64,000 nucleotides of DNA, taken from assembly GCF_900104455.1 (NCBI RefSeq), contig NZ_FNHB01000005.1:196912-260911 (forward strand). The letters run 5' to 3'. Below the pieces are notes generated by a model. It made no database searches. It was not told the origin of the DNA and saw nothing but the letters and a program-made list of their open reading frames with translations. The DNA comes from Dendrosporobacter quercicolus (GTDB taxonomy: Bacteria > Bacillota > Negativicutes > DSM-1736 > Dendrosporobacteraceae). A program made the translations under genes and the position numbers. Below are positions 1-9,317 of this stretch, piece after piece (the first letter of the stretch is position 1; every line of letters begins with the position of its first letter).

Positions 1-1
1 A

Positions 2-347
2 GGGCAACCGACACATTAGATGTATTGAAATCTACGGCAGAAATCCACAGACCAATAGGTCGGCGGGGGCAACCGACACATTAGATGTATTGAAATCAAA
101 ATCGGCTAAGCTGCCGCCCTTCCAGTTATTCCGGGCAACCGACACATTAGATGTATTGAAATATGGCGCAGATCGCTAAAACAGCATCCCAAGCCGAGGG
201 CAACCGACACATTAGATGTATTGAAATCCATGCGGTTCAGGCGGCATACCCGGAGATGGTTCCTGGGCAACCGACACATTAGATGTATTGAAATTGTCCC
301 CCGAACCACTTTCCAAGCTCGGCATTATCGGGCAACCGACACATTAG
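2..347 (+). CRISPR. CRISPR array 1 (type I-B repeat), continues left of the window
   Basis: Five complete 30-bp repeats (GGGCAACCGACACATTAG..., ending GTATTGAAAT) start at 2, 67, 133, 198 and 265. They are separated by unique spacers of 35-37 bp. A sixth repeat at 330-347 keeps only its first 18 bases. Decay at the right end, and the 3' ATTGAAAT that would become the 8-nt crRNA 5' tag after Cas6 cleavage, indicate transcription on the plus strand with the leader to the left, outside the window. The repeat differs from that of arrays 2 and 3 at one base (CCGAC versus CCAAC), so the same Cas proteins probably serve all three. Confidence 0.97.
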
Positions 348-545
348 CGGAAGCGCTGCGTTTCAAGCTATCGGTTCATCACAATGGCGGTGTTGCTTTT
401 TTCGGGCTTTTCTTGTCGGTATTTTTAACTATATATTCCTACTGGGAAAGGTTGAGCATATTGAGGTTTAAATAGGTAAATAAATCAAATCACCGCTTGA
501 TTATCTGTAACCAATCTTGACAGATGAGAAAGAATCAAAGACAAT

Positions 546-584
546 AACTGTATAGAAATGATTTTCATTGCTATACAGTTTTTT
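546..584 (+). terminator. Intrinsic terminator between array 1 and pta
   Basis: The 10-bp arms AACTGTATAG (546-555) and CTATACAGTT (571-580) are perfectly complementary, and the loop contains a further AATGA/TCATT pairing. A T-run follows. It is placed to end the array 1 transcript before pta. Confidence 0.75.
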
Positions 585-631
585 GCTTTTGCATTGCAAT
601 CAACTGGATAACTAAGTGAGGGAGCGATAAC

Positions 632-1621
632 ATGACTTTTATTGAACAGATGAAGCGAAAAGCCAAACTCAATCAGAAGACCATTGTTTTGCCTGAATCT
701 ACCGATTTGCGGGTTCTGACAGCCGTCAGCGAGGCAGCTAAAGAAGGGCTGGCCAAGGTTGTATTGACCGGCCGGAAAGCGGAGATTCTGCAGGCAGCGG
801 GGGATATCGATTTATCACAGGTTACCATTATTGATGTCGCGGAATCGGACAAGCGCGAAGCATACAGTCAAGCTTTCTATGAGTTAAGAAAATCGAAAGG
901 CATGACCATCGAAAAAGCCCGTGAATTGTTGCTTGACCCAGTTTATTTCGGAATGATGATGGTCAAGCTGGAGGACGCCGACGGTTTAATTTCCGGGGCT
1001 GTTCATTCGACGGCCGATACCCTGCGCCCGGCGTTGCAGATTATTAAGACTGCGCCTGGAACCAGTCTGGTATCTTCTTTCTTTGTTATGGCTATTCCTG
1101 ATTGTGATTACGGCGCAAATGGCGTGCTGTTATTTTCCGACTGTGGTTTAAATGAAAATCCCAATGCCGAACAGTTATCGGATATCGCAATTTCCTCTGC
1201 CCATACCATGAAAAACTTACTGGGCATTACCCCGGTGGTGGCAATGCTGTCCTACTCTTCCTACGGCAGCGCGAAAAGCGAGATGACTGAAAAAGTGGTT
1301 AAGGCTACTGCATTAGCCAAACAAAAAGCGCCTGAGCTGGAGATTGACGGCGAACTGCAGGTGGACGCGGCGCTGGTGGAAAGAACGGCTAAGCTGAAAG
1401 CACCGGGCAGCACGGTTGCCGGCCGGGCCAATGTATTGATATTCCCTGATTTGAACACCGGGAATATTGGTTACAAGCTTGTTGAGCGTTTGGGCAAGGC
1501 CCAGGCTTACGGACCGATCACCCAGGGACTGGCCAAACCGATCAATGATTTATCCAGAGGCTGTAAAGCCGAGGACATTGTCGGGGTCATCGCCATTACC
1601 GCCATTCAGGCACAGGCTTAG
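632..1621 (+). CDS. pta: Phosphate acetyltransferase
   Basis: Interconverts acetyl-CoA plus phosphate and acetyl phosphate plus CoA in the cytosol, the first step of acetate formation or acetate use with acetate kinase. The 329 aa match the short single-domain bacterial form without the N-terminal DRTGG/P-loop part. Visible family motifs are SGAVHSTADTLRPALQ (about residues 121-136), FSDCGLNENP (168-177) and MLSYSSYGSAKS (205-216). The ATG is preceded by GGGAG. No ackA lies beside it; the gene stands alone between CRISPR array 1 and the cas operon and is closed by its own terminator, so it is a housekeeping gene rather than part of the CRISPR system. Confidence 0.95.
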   Translation: MTFIEQMKRKAKLNQKTIVLPESTDLRVLTAVSEAAKEGLAKVVLTGRKAEILQAAGDIDLSQVTIIDVAESDKREAYSQAFYELRKSKGMTIEKARELLLDPVYFGMMMVKLEDADGLISGAVHSTADTLRPALQIIKTAPGTSLVSSFFVMAIPDCDYGANGVLLFSDCGLNENPNAEQLSDIAISSAHTMKNLLGITPVVAMLSYSSYGSAKSEMTEKVVKATALAKQKAPELEIDGELQVDAALVERTAKLKAPGSTVAGRANVLIFPDLNTGNIGYKLVERLGKAQAYGPITQGLAKPINDLSRGCKAEDIVGVIAITAIQAQA

Positions 1622-1652
1622 ACGGTTAAGCCACCAACGGTTTAATTAGTAA

Positions 1653-1703
1653 AATAGCATTTGACAACTCTTTATTCATCGGAGTTGCCAAATGCTATTT
1701 TTA
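1653..1703 (+). terminator. Intrinsic terminator of pta
   Basis: An 18-bp hairpin with one mismatch pairs AATAGCATTTGACAACTC (1653-1670) with GAGTTGCCAAATGCTATT (1682-1699), followed by TTT. It lies 31 bp after the pta stop. Confidence 0.85.
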
Positions 1704-1732
1704 CTATGCGATAATAAGCATAAGAACTGTCA

Positions 1733-1780
1733 GATTAACGGTTAGCTCCCTATCGTTAGAAGGGGGGCTAACCGTTAATC
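1733..1780. repeat. Long inverted repeat between pta and cas6
   Basis: GATTAACGGTTAGC (from 1733) pairs with GCTAACCGTTAATC (ending 1780), and inner TCCC/GGGG pairing extends the stem. No T-run follows on either side, so it is not an ordinary terminator. A second small hairpin with the same core (CTAACCG at 1855-1861, CGGTTAG at 1866-1872) lies 75 bp downstream. The whole gap 1704-2138 (about 430 bp) shows no convincing gene. Confidence 0.6.
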
Positions 1781-2048
1781 TTGAGGCAATCTATTATAGT
1801 CGTTCGTATTTGTTATACTTGGTGGGCTTATTTCACAATAACGTATAATCCAAGCTAACCGTTTCCGGTTAGGAATTTGCAAGGCTGACCTGCTGCCGAC
1901 GTATTAGTCCTTTATTTAATATTATACAAGGAAGAAAGCATGCAATTTCAAGTAATAGCCGCTAAAACTCGCAGCCACATATCACAAGATTGTACTGATC
2001 ACCAGGAAAAATAGTTGAATAATACTTTGTATATCGTCCAGTAGATAA

Positions 2049-2080
2049 TTGACGAAATATAGTAAAAAATGCCATAATAT
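2049..2080 (+). promoter_or_regulatory. Candidate promoter of the cas operon
   Basis: TTGACG at 2049-2054 is followed after 18 bp by CATAAT (2073-2078). This is the only reasonable -35/-10 pair immediately before cas6. The TTG start of cas6 lies 60 bp downstream. Confidence 0.4.
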
Positions 2081-2138
2081 GTTTAATATGACATTGTTTG
2101 GACGGACAACTTGGTTTTAATGAGGAGAGGGTGAGCGC

Positions 2139-2816
2139 TTGCTTTACTATGAGTTAGTCATTACCATGATGTTGCAGGACAACCTTGAAGCAGCCAAAGG
2201 CTATGAATATTTATCAAGACTAATATCCAGCGCGATGCTGAAGGATGATCAACTTAAAAAATTGCATGGACAGAAAGCGCTTAAGGGTTACTGTCTGTGC
2301 AATCTGTATCCGCGGGAAGCGGATAAGACGTATAAGAAGGGCCGGGTGTATATTTTTCACATCCGGTCGTTTCAACTTAATTTCCTGTTGAAGCTAAAAT
2401 ATATTTTGCCGCAGCTCAGGGCAGGGGTTATTGCAACGGAGATTAAAAACTTCTCCTATCGTCCGGTTGCCCAGCTGAAAAGCCTGACTCCAGTGGTGGC
2501 GACAGTAAATAACCGTTCGTGGATCAGGGAGAACGGGTTGAAATTATTAATGGAACGGATTGAAGTTAATTGCTTAAAGAAATATCGGGCGTTTATTGGC
2601 GATGTGGACGAGCCGGAGGAAAACTTTATTGAGAGTATTCAACTCATCAATGAGAAACCGATTAAAATCCCCTATAAAGCCAACTCGTTTCTGGGGCATA
2701 AGCTAATCCTTGGCGTGAAAAGCGATCCGGTATCGCAGCAGCTGGCTTTTGCGGCAATTGGCGCAGGCCTGCTGGAGAAGAATGCAATCGGATTCGGGTA
2801 TTGTCTTTATGAATAA
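2139..2816 (+). CDS. cas6: CRISPR pre-crRNA endoribonuclease Cas6
   Basis: Cleaves the pre-crRNA inside each repeat, leaving an 8-nt 5' handle (ATTGAAAT expected here), and usually stays with the type I-B Cascade. The 225-aa length fits the family, and the C-terminus carries the glycine-rich loop GAGLLEKNAIGFGYCLYE (about residues 208-225) typical of Cas6. I cannot fix the catalytic histidine by eye; His24-region candidates are absent, so the active site may rely on other residues. The start is a TTG with GAGGAG 11 bp upstream; no in-frame ATG fits better. First gene of the cas operon, 14 bp before cas8b. Confidence 0.9.
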   Translation: MLYYELVITMMLQDNLEAAKGYEYLSRLISSAMLKDDQLKKLHGQKALKGYCLCNLYPREADKTYKKGRVYIFHIRSFQLNFLLKLKYILPQLRAGVIATEIKNFSYRPVAQLKSLTPVVATVNNRSWIRENGLKLLMERIEVNCLKKYRAFIGDVDEPEENFIESIQLINEKPIKIPYKANSFLGHKLILGVKSDPVSQQLAFAAIGAGLLEKNAIGFGYCLYE

Positions 2817-2830
2817 AAGGCGGTGATGGG

Positions 2831-4561
2831 ATGATTCTTGATTTGCTGGAGGTTTATCGCAAAAATGCGGACGGCGACAGGCTGGTTATTGACAATTATC
2901 AGTTGAAAGAGGGGTTGTACTTTAAGCTGTACGGCAGTCATAAAGAACCGGAGATCTTAAGAATCGAAAAAAAAGTAAATTATAGCGGCCCATTATGGGA
3001 GTTTATTAAAACGGCTGATTTTTATAGTCAGCTGGTCGATATGAATAAGCCGGTTGATCCCAAAAAGCAAATTCACAGCAATAATATCTTTGCGGTAGCG
3101 TTTAAAGCGGCTGTCCTGACGGAAGTCGCTAATGCGGTGGAAAATTTTAAAAACAGTCTGGCCAGATATTACCAGGCATTGCAATTTCCTAAAAAAGAAG
3201 ATGCTAAAATTTTAAGCAACTACCAGTTTCCGCCACTGAATGAGCAATTGATTATGAACAAGCAGGAATATGTAATAAGCCTGATCGAGTATATCAAGCA
3301 GAAGATTTCTGACAACAAAATTAAGGATAATCAATATGTCAAGCTTTATTTTGCAGTGGATATTGAGCACTATATCCGGGAAAGCAAACGTTATTTAATC
3401 CCTAAAATTTTCAATAAAAATGACTACAATATACTCATCAATGGAACTTTGTACGGGCTATCGAACAGCAATATGGGGCTGAATGCCAAAAAGCCGTTTT
3501 TGGAGCATAAAACGACAGCCTTTAAAGTGCCTTTCCGGGTAAGCGCAGCCGATGCTTTGGCTACTAAAAATATGTTTACCTGGCTGGACGGGCAGCAGGA
3601 TGCTGAGGGAAAGCCGGTAACCGAAGGGTATCTGCCCATTGGCGATTCGAAGGTATTTACCCTTGTTAAACCTGATGAACGCCGGTGGGATGCTCACTAT
3701 CTCCATTTAGCCAAAGGTACGCAGCCGGTGATTGACGACTACGACTTTTTGCCGGGATTGACCGATAATTTAGTGCCGGCATTCACCTTGCACAACTTCT
3801 TGCTGCTGGAGGATTTTAACCCGCAGAACATTTCCAGTCGCCTGGAACTGGAAGGTCTGGTTGACGACTGGCTGTTCAATAAAAATTTAGTCAGGAATTA
3901 TTTTAATGAAAAACCCAAGCCCAATGATTGGTTTTCCGAGTTTCAGGTAAGCTTGCTAGTACGATACAAGGACGCGATGCGTAATTATTTCCATAAAGGC
4001 GATCAACGCGATTTTGTGAGCTGTATTGACCGATTGTCTCAGGCCATGCTGAAAGAAATGCTGCCCTATAAAAAGTTGGAAGATCCTAAGCTTGCCAAAG
4101 CTCTCAATTTGCGATTATCGCTGTTTAAATATTTTAAAATAAAGGAGAAGGAAAAAATGGGTGACCTATTGATATGTTTGGCGGAGGGGCTCAGAGAAAA
4201 ACTGGATACTACCGATAACAGCAGCGAGAATATTAGCTGTCAAAACGACCAGGAGTTTTATTATTATGCCGGGCAGATAGTACGCTATCTGATTTCTCAG
4301 AGTCAAGCGCAGAATCCATCGTATGCATTGATTGATCCTGTAACCGAGGCCCGGGATAATGTTAAATTCAAACAGGAAATTATAAAATTGCATAAAAAAT
4401 ACAACCATTCGTTAGGATTTAATACTAACATTCAATCTGATGTGCGGTTTAACAAATTGTTTGCAGTGGTAATGGCTTATCAGTGTGAAGATGTCAAAAT
4501 GAATGGTCTTGATCTGTTTTTGGCTGGGGTAGCGTCAAAAAACTTAATTGATGTCAAATAA
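2831..4561 (+). CDS. cas8b: Type I-B Cascade large subunit Cas8b (Csh1-like)
   Basis: Large subunit of the type I-B interference complex, expected to recognise the PAM and help load target DNA. Assignment rests on length (576 aa), position between cas6 and cas7, and overall resemblance to the Csh1 type (N-terminal MILDLLEVYRKN..., repeated aromatic/charged helices). Cas8 proteins diverge quickly and I see no short diagnostic motif or zinc finger. RBS-like GGCGGTGATGGG precedes the ATG. It is spaced 14 bp from both neighbours in a same-strand operon. Confidence 0.85.
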   Translation: MILDLLEVYRKNADGDRLVIDNYQLKEGLYFKLYGSHKEPEILRIEKKVNYSGPLWEFIKTADFYSQLVDMNKPVDPKKQIHSNNIFAVAFKAAVLTEVANAVENFKNSLARYYQALQFPKKEDAKILSNYQFPPLNEQLIMNKQEYVISLIEYIKQKISDNKIKDNQYVKLYFAVDIEHYIRESKRYLIPKIFNKNDYNILINGTLYGLSNSNMGLNAKKPFLEHKTTAFKVPFRVSAADALATKNMFTWLDGQQDAEGKPVTEGYLPIGDSKVFTLVKPDERRWDAHYLHLAKGTQPVIDDYDFLPGLTDNLVPAFTLHNFLLLEDFNPQNISSRLELEGLVDDWLFNKNLVRNYFNEKPKPNDWFSEFQVSLLVRYKDAMRNYFHKGDQRDFVSCIDRLSQAMLKEMLPYKKLEDPKLAKALNLRLSLFKYFKIKEKEKMGDLLICLAEGLREKLDTTDNSSENISCQNDQEFYYYAGQIVRYLISQSQAQNPSYALIDPVTEARDNVKFKQEIIKLHKKYNHSLGFNTNIQSDVRFNKLFAVVMAYQCEDVKMNGLDLFLAGVASKNLIDVK

Positions 4562-4575
4562 GGAGGCAATGAGCA

Positions 4576-5544
4576 ATGAAAATGACTAACCGGATTTATG
4601 GAGTTGCGGCCATTCGCAGCATCATGGCGAACTGGAATGCGGATTTCAGCTCCAGGCCGAAAACGATTTCCAATGGGACCATCTTTGGCAGCGATAAAGC
4701 GTTTAAGTATCCAATTAAAAGAATGTGGCAGGCAACCGGTGAGAAAGTGCTGGCAATCAAGTCGTTTAAAATTGGCGCAAAAGGCAAGGAGGGCGAAGAT
4801 GAGGCCGGAAAGCTGCAGCCCCGGGATTTACAGGAGCGGTATGAACAAATTTTTCAGACTGCCATTAATGATAAAACTCCCTCTAAAGAAGTCCTGAAAA
4901 ATCTTTTTTCAGCAATTGACGTCATGAATTTTGGCGTTACTTTTGCTGAAAAAAAGCAGAATATCAGCATTACCGGCGCAGTGCAAATCGCTCAGGGCTT
5001 CAATAAATACCGCGAAACAGAAATTGAAAGCCAGGATATTCTTTCGCCCTACCGGAATTCCAGTGAAAAAAAAGAAAAAGCTATGGCTTCGACCCTTGGC
5101 AGCAAGATTGTCACCGATGAGGCTCATTATTTTTATTCGTTTGCCGTAAATCCCGACAATTATCTGGAATATCTGGATTTGGGCATTGACGGGTTTGAAG
5201 GGTACACCTGGGAGGCTTATCAGAAATTTAAACAGGGCTGCCTGGTAGCGGCGACTGCATTTCATACCAATAGCAAGAGCGGCAGTGAAAACGAGTTTGC
5301 CTTATTTGTGCAATGCAAAGAAAACAGCCATTTATATTTGCCTAATTTGGACAGGTATGTTGATTTCAGCAAGCAGGATGAGCGTAATCTCATCATCCTC
5401 ACCAGACTGGCTGAGCTGCTTAAGGGACACGAACAAAGCATTGAGTGCGTGGAAGTATACTATAATCCGCTGGATACCGCGATTGAAGCCGACGGTCTGA
5501 ATTGTACGGAATATGACTTATTTGGCCGGGCAATGAAAGGTTGA
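4576..5544 (+). CDS. cas7: Type I-B Cascade backbone protein Cas7 (Csh2)
   Basis: Forms the helical backbone of Cascade along the crRNA spacer. The sequence is clearly Csh2: NRIYGVAAIRSIMANWNADF near the N-terminus, then GSDKAFKYPIKRMW, LQPRDLQERYE, NISITGAVQIAQGFNKY, DILSPYRNS and the VTDEAHYFYSFAVNP block. At 322 aa it has the usual family length. The start ATG follows AAGGAGG (4560-4566). It lies 10 bp upstream of cas5, so the two subunits are likely translated together. Confidence 0.95.
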   Translation: MKMTNRIYGVAAIRSIMANWNADFSSRPKTISNGTIFGSDKAFKYPIKRMWQATGEKVLAIKSFKIGAKGKEGEDEAGKLQPRDLQERYEQIFQTAINDKTPSKEVLKNLFSAIDVMNFGVTFAEKKQNISITGAVQIAQGFNKYRETEIESQDILSPYRNSSEKKEKAMASTLGSKIVTDEAHYFYSFAVNPDNYLEYLDLGIDGFEGYTWEAYQKFKQGCLVAATAFHTNSKSGSENEFALFVQCKENSHLYLPNLDRYVDFSKQDERNLIILTRLAELLKGHEQSIECVEVYYNPLDTAIEADGLNCTEYDLFGRAMKG

Positions 5545-5554
5545 GAGGCGCAGC

Positions 5555-6313
5555 ATGATGAAAACCAAAGCAATTAAATTCAGACTGTCCGGCGATGCCG
5601 CCTGTTTCCGGAAGCCTGATGTGAATGCGCAGGTCTACTTTACTTACCACAATATTCACCGGATTGCTCTGCTGGGCTTGCTGGGGGCAATCCTGGGCCT
5701 GAAGGGCTACCGGAATCATCGTTTGTTTGATGAGCAACAAAGCGGCTATCCCCAATTCTATGAAAAACTGACTGGACTGAAAGTGGCGATAAGACCGGAA
5801 GCCGAGCGGGGGTATTTCGCGAAAAAAATTCAGTATTTCAATAACAGCGTAGGCTATGCCTCAAAGGAGACCGGGGGCAATTTGCAGGTCTTTGAGCAAT
5901 GGCTGGAACGGCCGGCCTGGACAATCTACCTTGCCCAAGGAAGCGCGGAGCCGGAGTTATGGGATCAATTGACGGAGTATTTAAGCGGCGGAAAATGCGT
6001 TTATCTTCCTTATCTGGGGAAAAACGAATTTCCTGCGGTGCTTGAGAAGGTTGAGTTTTGCGAACTGGAACCGGTACAGCAGGACGAACCGGTATTTATT
6101 CATTCGTTGTTTACCGGCGAGCTGGCGGAAATTGACGACACCGAGACAGAGGGAGACCAATTGCCCTTTCTATTTTCCGAGCGTGCTCCGGTGGCGCTGC
6201 AGCCCGAGCATAACTTTTATGTCCTGCAACAATGTTTTTATACTAACTGTATGGTGATTCAGGTCCCCGGCGTTTTGTTGCGGGACGGCGAGAAGGTGCT
6301 GTTCTTTTTATGA
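5555..6313 (+). CDS. cas5: Type I-B Cascade subunit Cas5 (Cas5h)
   Basis: Binds the 5' handle of the crRNA and caps the Cas7 filament. The family N-terminus is visible: a beta-strand rich in basic residues (KAIKFRLSGDAACFRKPD), then the GLLGAILGLKGYR helix near residues 43-57. Length 252 aa is typical. Start ATG at 5555 with GAGAGGCG upstream; a second ATG follows directly. It is followed by an 80-bp gap before cas3, the largest gap between intact cas genes. Confidence 0.93.
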   Translation: MMKTKAIKFRLSGDAACFRKPDVNAQVYFTYHNIHRIALLGLLGAILGLKGYRNHRLFDEQQSGYPQFYEKLTGLKVAIRPEAERGYFAKKIQYFNNSVGYASKETGGNLQVFEQWLERPAWTIYLAQGSAEPELWDQLTEYLSGGKCVYLPYLGKNEFPAVLEKVEFCELEPVQQDEPVFIHSLFTGELAEIDDTETEGDQLPFLFSERAPVALQPEHNFYVLQQCFYTNCMVIQVPGVLLRDGEKVLFFL

Positions 6314-6393
6314 CAGGGCGGATGTATTCCGTCCTATTTGTTTATGAAAGGCGCGGGTGTTGGTTTTGAAGTTACGAAAGGGAGCGAACTGAG

Positions 6394-8811
6394 ATGCGTG
6401 CTATTGATGAACTTCTGAGTGATCCCCGCTACTGGGCCCACACGGATAAGGGGAAAGAGCCGGAGACGCTGGCTGCGCATAGCAATTTATGCCTTCACTA
6501 TTATCACCGGTTTTGCCGGAAGAAAGGCTTGGACGCAATCATTAAGCGAACGATTGTCCAATGCGGCTGTGATGAGCGGGAAACGGCGGATATCTACCGG
6601 TTTTTTGTTAAAGCTGTTTATTTGCACGACATTGGCAAGATCAATCCGGTGTATCAGCGCAAAGTATTGAAAAACCCGGCATTTCCTGTGGTGAATAACA
6701 GCCGCAATCATGCCTTGCTGTCAGCTTATATCTATCTGTGTGAACACCTGGAAAGCCTTCCGGTGAAGGATGTCAAAAAGTATTCCTATTTTTTGTTTTC
6801 TTTTAGTTATTGTATTGCCCGGCATCATGGCTATCTTAAAAATATTGGCGATTATAAAGATAAACTGCAGGATTGCATAGAGAAGAACGGCTGTTACGAT
6901 ACAGCGCTCAATTTAGCTAAGAACAGTATTTTTACGCCGGACAGGGGTTATGACCGGCTGAAAAAGATCGTCGCTGATGAAACGGCTTTCTATATTTTGA
7001 ATAAGCTGTTGTTTAGCGCCATTACGGCCTGTGACTATTGCGCCACCTCAGAGTATAAGAACGGGGTAGCTGTGGATATTTGTACAATTGACGATCCGGC
7101 CGAATTTATAACCAGGTATCGCGATGGAGCGCTGTACGTCGGTATTCAGCAATATCAACACAATAAACATGTTTTTTCCGGGTCAATCAATGCGCAGCGC
7201 TGTGAGCTGTTTTTGGAGGCCGAACGGAACCTGCGGGAGTATCCGGACGCCTGTCTGTATTATCTGGAAGCGCCCACCGGGTCGGGAAAGACCAACATAT
7301 CCATCAATTTATTTTTGACGTTGCTGAATGAACGGAAGGAATTATCCAATGTTTTTTATATTTTCCCGTTTAATACGCTGGTGGAGCAGACGGCGGAGGT
7401 TTTGGGCCAGTATTTTGTGTACGGAGAAGAGCTGGCAGTGGTTAATTCGCTAACCCCAATATATGTTGAAGCTTCCGGGCGGCAAGCTGCCGGTGCGGAG
7501 GACGAGCAGGAATATGATTATGAAAAAGCGGCACTCAATAAGCTTTTGAATAATTACCCGTTGGTAGTGACTTCTCATGTCAACTTTTTCAATGCATTGT
7601 TCAGCACCGGGCGGGAGCCGTGCTTTCCTCTGCTTAAATTATGCAACAGTGTGGTAATTATTGACGAGATTCAAAGCTACCGTAATGCTATTTGGCAGCA
7701 GATTATCTTATTTTTATTGCAGTATGCCAGGCTGTTGAATATAAAGGTCATCATGATGTCGGCTACTCTGCCCAAACTGGATCTATTGCTGGACGGCCAT
7801 GATTATGACATCGTGGATTTAATTAAAGACCCGCAGGTATATTACCGGAATCATTTTTTTCAGCAGCGGGTGGAATTGGACTTTTCGCTGCTGGCTTTTC
7901 AAAAGATCGATTTAACAGTGTTACGGGATAAAGTGTTGCAGTATAAGCACAAAAAGGTGCTGATAGAATTCATTAATAAAAACACGGCCAGGGAATTTTT
8001 CAAGCTAATGTGTCAGGAATCGGCTGTTTATTGTGTGGAAATAACGGGTGATGACAATTCGTGCTGCAGGAAAGCCGTGATTCAGGAGATCAAAGAAAGG
8101 ACAAGCCTAATCGTGATTGCAACCCAGGTGATCGAGGCCGGAGTGGATATTGATATGGATGTGGGGTTTAAAGATGTATCCCTGCCTGATGCCGAAGAAC
8201 AGTTTTTGGGACGGATTAACCGCTCCTGTCTGCGGAGCGGCAAAGCGTATTTTTTTCATTATGATGATGCAAAAAAAATCTACGGCAATGATGAGCGGCT
8301 CAATTATCCCGTCACCAGGCCGGAAATTGCAGAAATGCTGCGGAAAAAGGATTTTAAAGGAATTTATGAGGGGATTTTGCAGGATGTCAAAAAGATCGGC
8401 CAGTCAAGAACCGCTAAGCACATACATTACACCTATGAAAAATGTCTAACATTGAGTTATCAGGATATTGAACGGGATATGCAGCTAATTGCACCAACTT
8501 GGCAAATTTTCCTGGCGTATGAGCTGCAAGAAGGGGCGAAGCTTATTTCCGGGCGGGAAGTGTGGCGGCGTTACAAGGAAATCTGCCGGGCGAAGGATAT
8601 GGGGTATGGACGGCGGAAGGTGGAACTGTCCATACTGGCTGAACAAATGTCGTATTTTACTTATCAGGTATACGGCGTTGGTCAACAGGCTTTGGGGTGT
8701 GATGAGGAGTTTGGCGGCTATTATTATATCGAAGATGGCGAACGGTTTATTGAGTATGGCAAATTTAACCGTAAAGCGTTTGTTCGCCAGGGGAAAGGGC
8801 TGTTTTTATGA
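6394..8811 (+). CDS. cas3: CRISPR-associated nuclease-helicase Cas3
   Basis: Recruited by target-bound Cascade to nick, unwind and degrade DNA. An N-terminal HD nuclease domain is visible (YLHDIGK with His78-Asp79, NHALLSAY near 105-112, ARHHG). A superfamily 2 helicase core follows: Walker A APTGSGKT near 293-300, DEIQ box near 424-427, MSATLP near 454, ATQVIEAGVDIDMDV, and motif VI QFLGRINRS near 603-611. All key residues are present, so interference looks functional. The 805-aa length suits HD-helicase fusions. The stop overlaps the cas4 start by 4 bp (ATGA). Confidence 0.96.
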   Translation: MRAIDELLSDPRYWAHTDKGKEPETLAAHSNLCLHYYHRFCRKKGLDAIIKRTIVQCGCDERETADIYRFFVKAVYLHDIGKINPVYQRKVLKNPAFPVVNNSRNHALLSAYIYLCEHLESLPVKDVKKYSYFLFSFSYCIARHHGYLKNIGDYKDKLQDCIEKNGCYDTALNLAKNSIFTPDRGYDRLKKIVADETAFYILNKLLFSAITACDYCATSEYKNGVAVDICTIDDPAEFITRYRDGALYVGIQQYQHNKHVFSGSINAQRCELFLEAERNLREYPDACLYYLEAPTGSGKTNISINLFLTLLNERKELSNVFYIFPFNTLVEQTAEVLGQYFVYGEELAVVNSLTPIYVEASGRQAAGAEDEQEYDYEKAALNKLLNNYPLVVTSHVNFFNALFSTGREPCFPLLKLCNSVVIIDEIQSYRNAIWQQIILFLLQYARLLNIKVIMMSATLPKLDLLLDGHDYDIVDLIKDPQVYYRNHFFQQRVELDFSLLAFQKIDLTVLRDKVLQYKHKKVLIEFINKNTAREFFKLMCQESAVYCVEITGDDNSCCRKAVIQEIKERTSLIVIATQVIEAGVDIDMDVGFKDVSLPDAEEQFLGRINRSCLRSGKAYFFHYDDAKKIYGNDERLNYPVTRPEIAEMLRKKDFKGIYEGILQDVKKIGQSRTAKHIHYTYEKCLTLSYQDIERDMQLIAPTWQIFLAYELQEGAKLISGREVWRRYKEICRAKDMGYGRRKVELSILAEQMSYFTYQVYGVGQQALGCDEEFGGYYYIEDGERFIEYGKFNRKAFVRQGKGLFL

Positions 8812-9296
8812 GGTTGACGGGCACGCTGGTTAACTATTACTGGCATTGTCCCCGGCAATGCTGGTTGTTCTATCATAAAATTAACATGGAAGATAACTCC
8901 GAGGATGTGCGGATAGGCCGGGTATTGCATGCGCTTAATGCAGGAAAGGATGGAGAATTAGCCATTGATCAAATTAAACTGGATAAAATCACGGATGAAT
9001 ATGTGGTGGAGTTGAAGAAATCCGATGCCGACCTGAAAGCGGCTATGGCTCAAATTCAGTTTTATTTAATGCGGCTGGCTGAAAAAGGAATTTACCGGAA
9101 AGGGCGGCTTGAGGTTTGGGAAAAAAACAAGCAAGACAAAAAGGTTCATTATACGGAGCTTAATAAAGAACTGATTCAGCAGCTTACCCGCCAATATGAG
9201 GAAATTGAGGGGTTTCTGCGTACGGTGGTTCCCCCGGCGGCTAATTTAAAGAGAGGCTGTAAACGGTGCGCCTATTATGAGTATTGCTATATTTAA
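8808..9296 (+). CDS. cas4: CRISPR-associated exonuclease Cas4
   Basis: RecB-type nuclease with an Fe-S cluster that trims prespacers and checks the PAM before Cas1-Cas2 integration. The cluster cysteines are present: HCPRQC (Cys14, Cys18) near the N-terminus and CKRCAYYEYC (Cys151, Cys154, Cys160) at the C-terminus. The nuclease motif residues appear as LDKI and VELKKS around 62-77. At 162 aa it is a compact I-B Cas4. Translationally coupled to cas3 by ATGA. Confidence 0.93.
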   Translation: MRLTGTLVNYYWHCPRQCWLFYHKINMEDNSEDVRIGRVLHALNAGKDGELAIDQIKLDKITDEYVVELKKSDADLKAAMAQIQFYLMRLAEKGIYRKGRLEVWEKNKQDKKVHYTELNKELIQQLTRQYEEIEGFLRTVVPPAANLKRGCKRCAYYEYCYI

Positions 9297-9317
9297 ATCT
9301 ATATAGGAGATTAGGGA

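Noticed and set aside
106-475. Open frames across CRISPR arrays that encode peptides such as NQHIRCIEI
   Set aside because: They are translations of the repeats themselves and have no start signals; the same happens in the arrays at 10783 and 13846.
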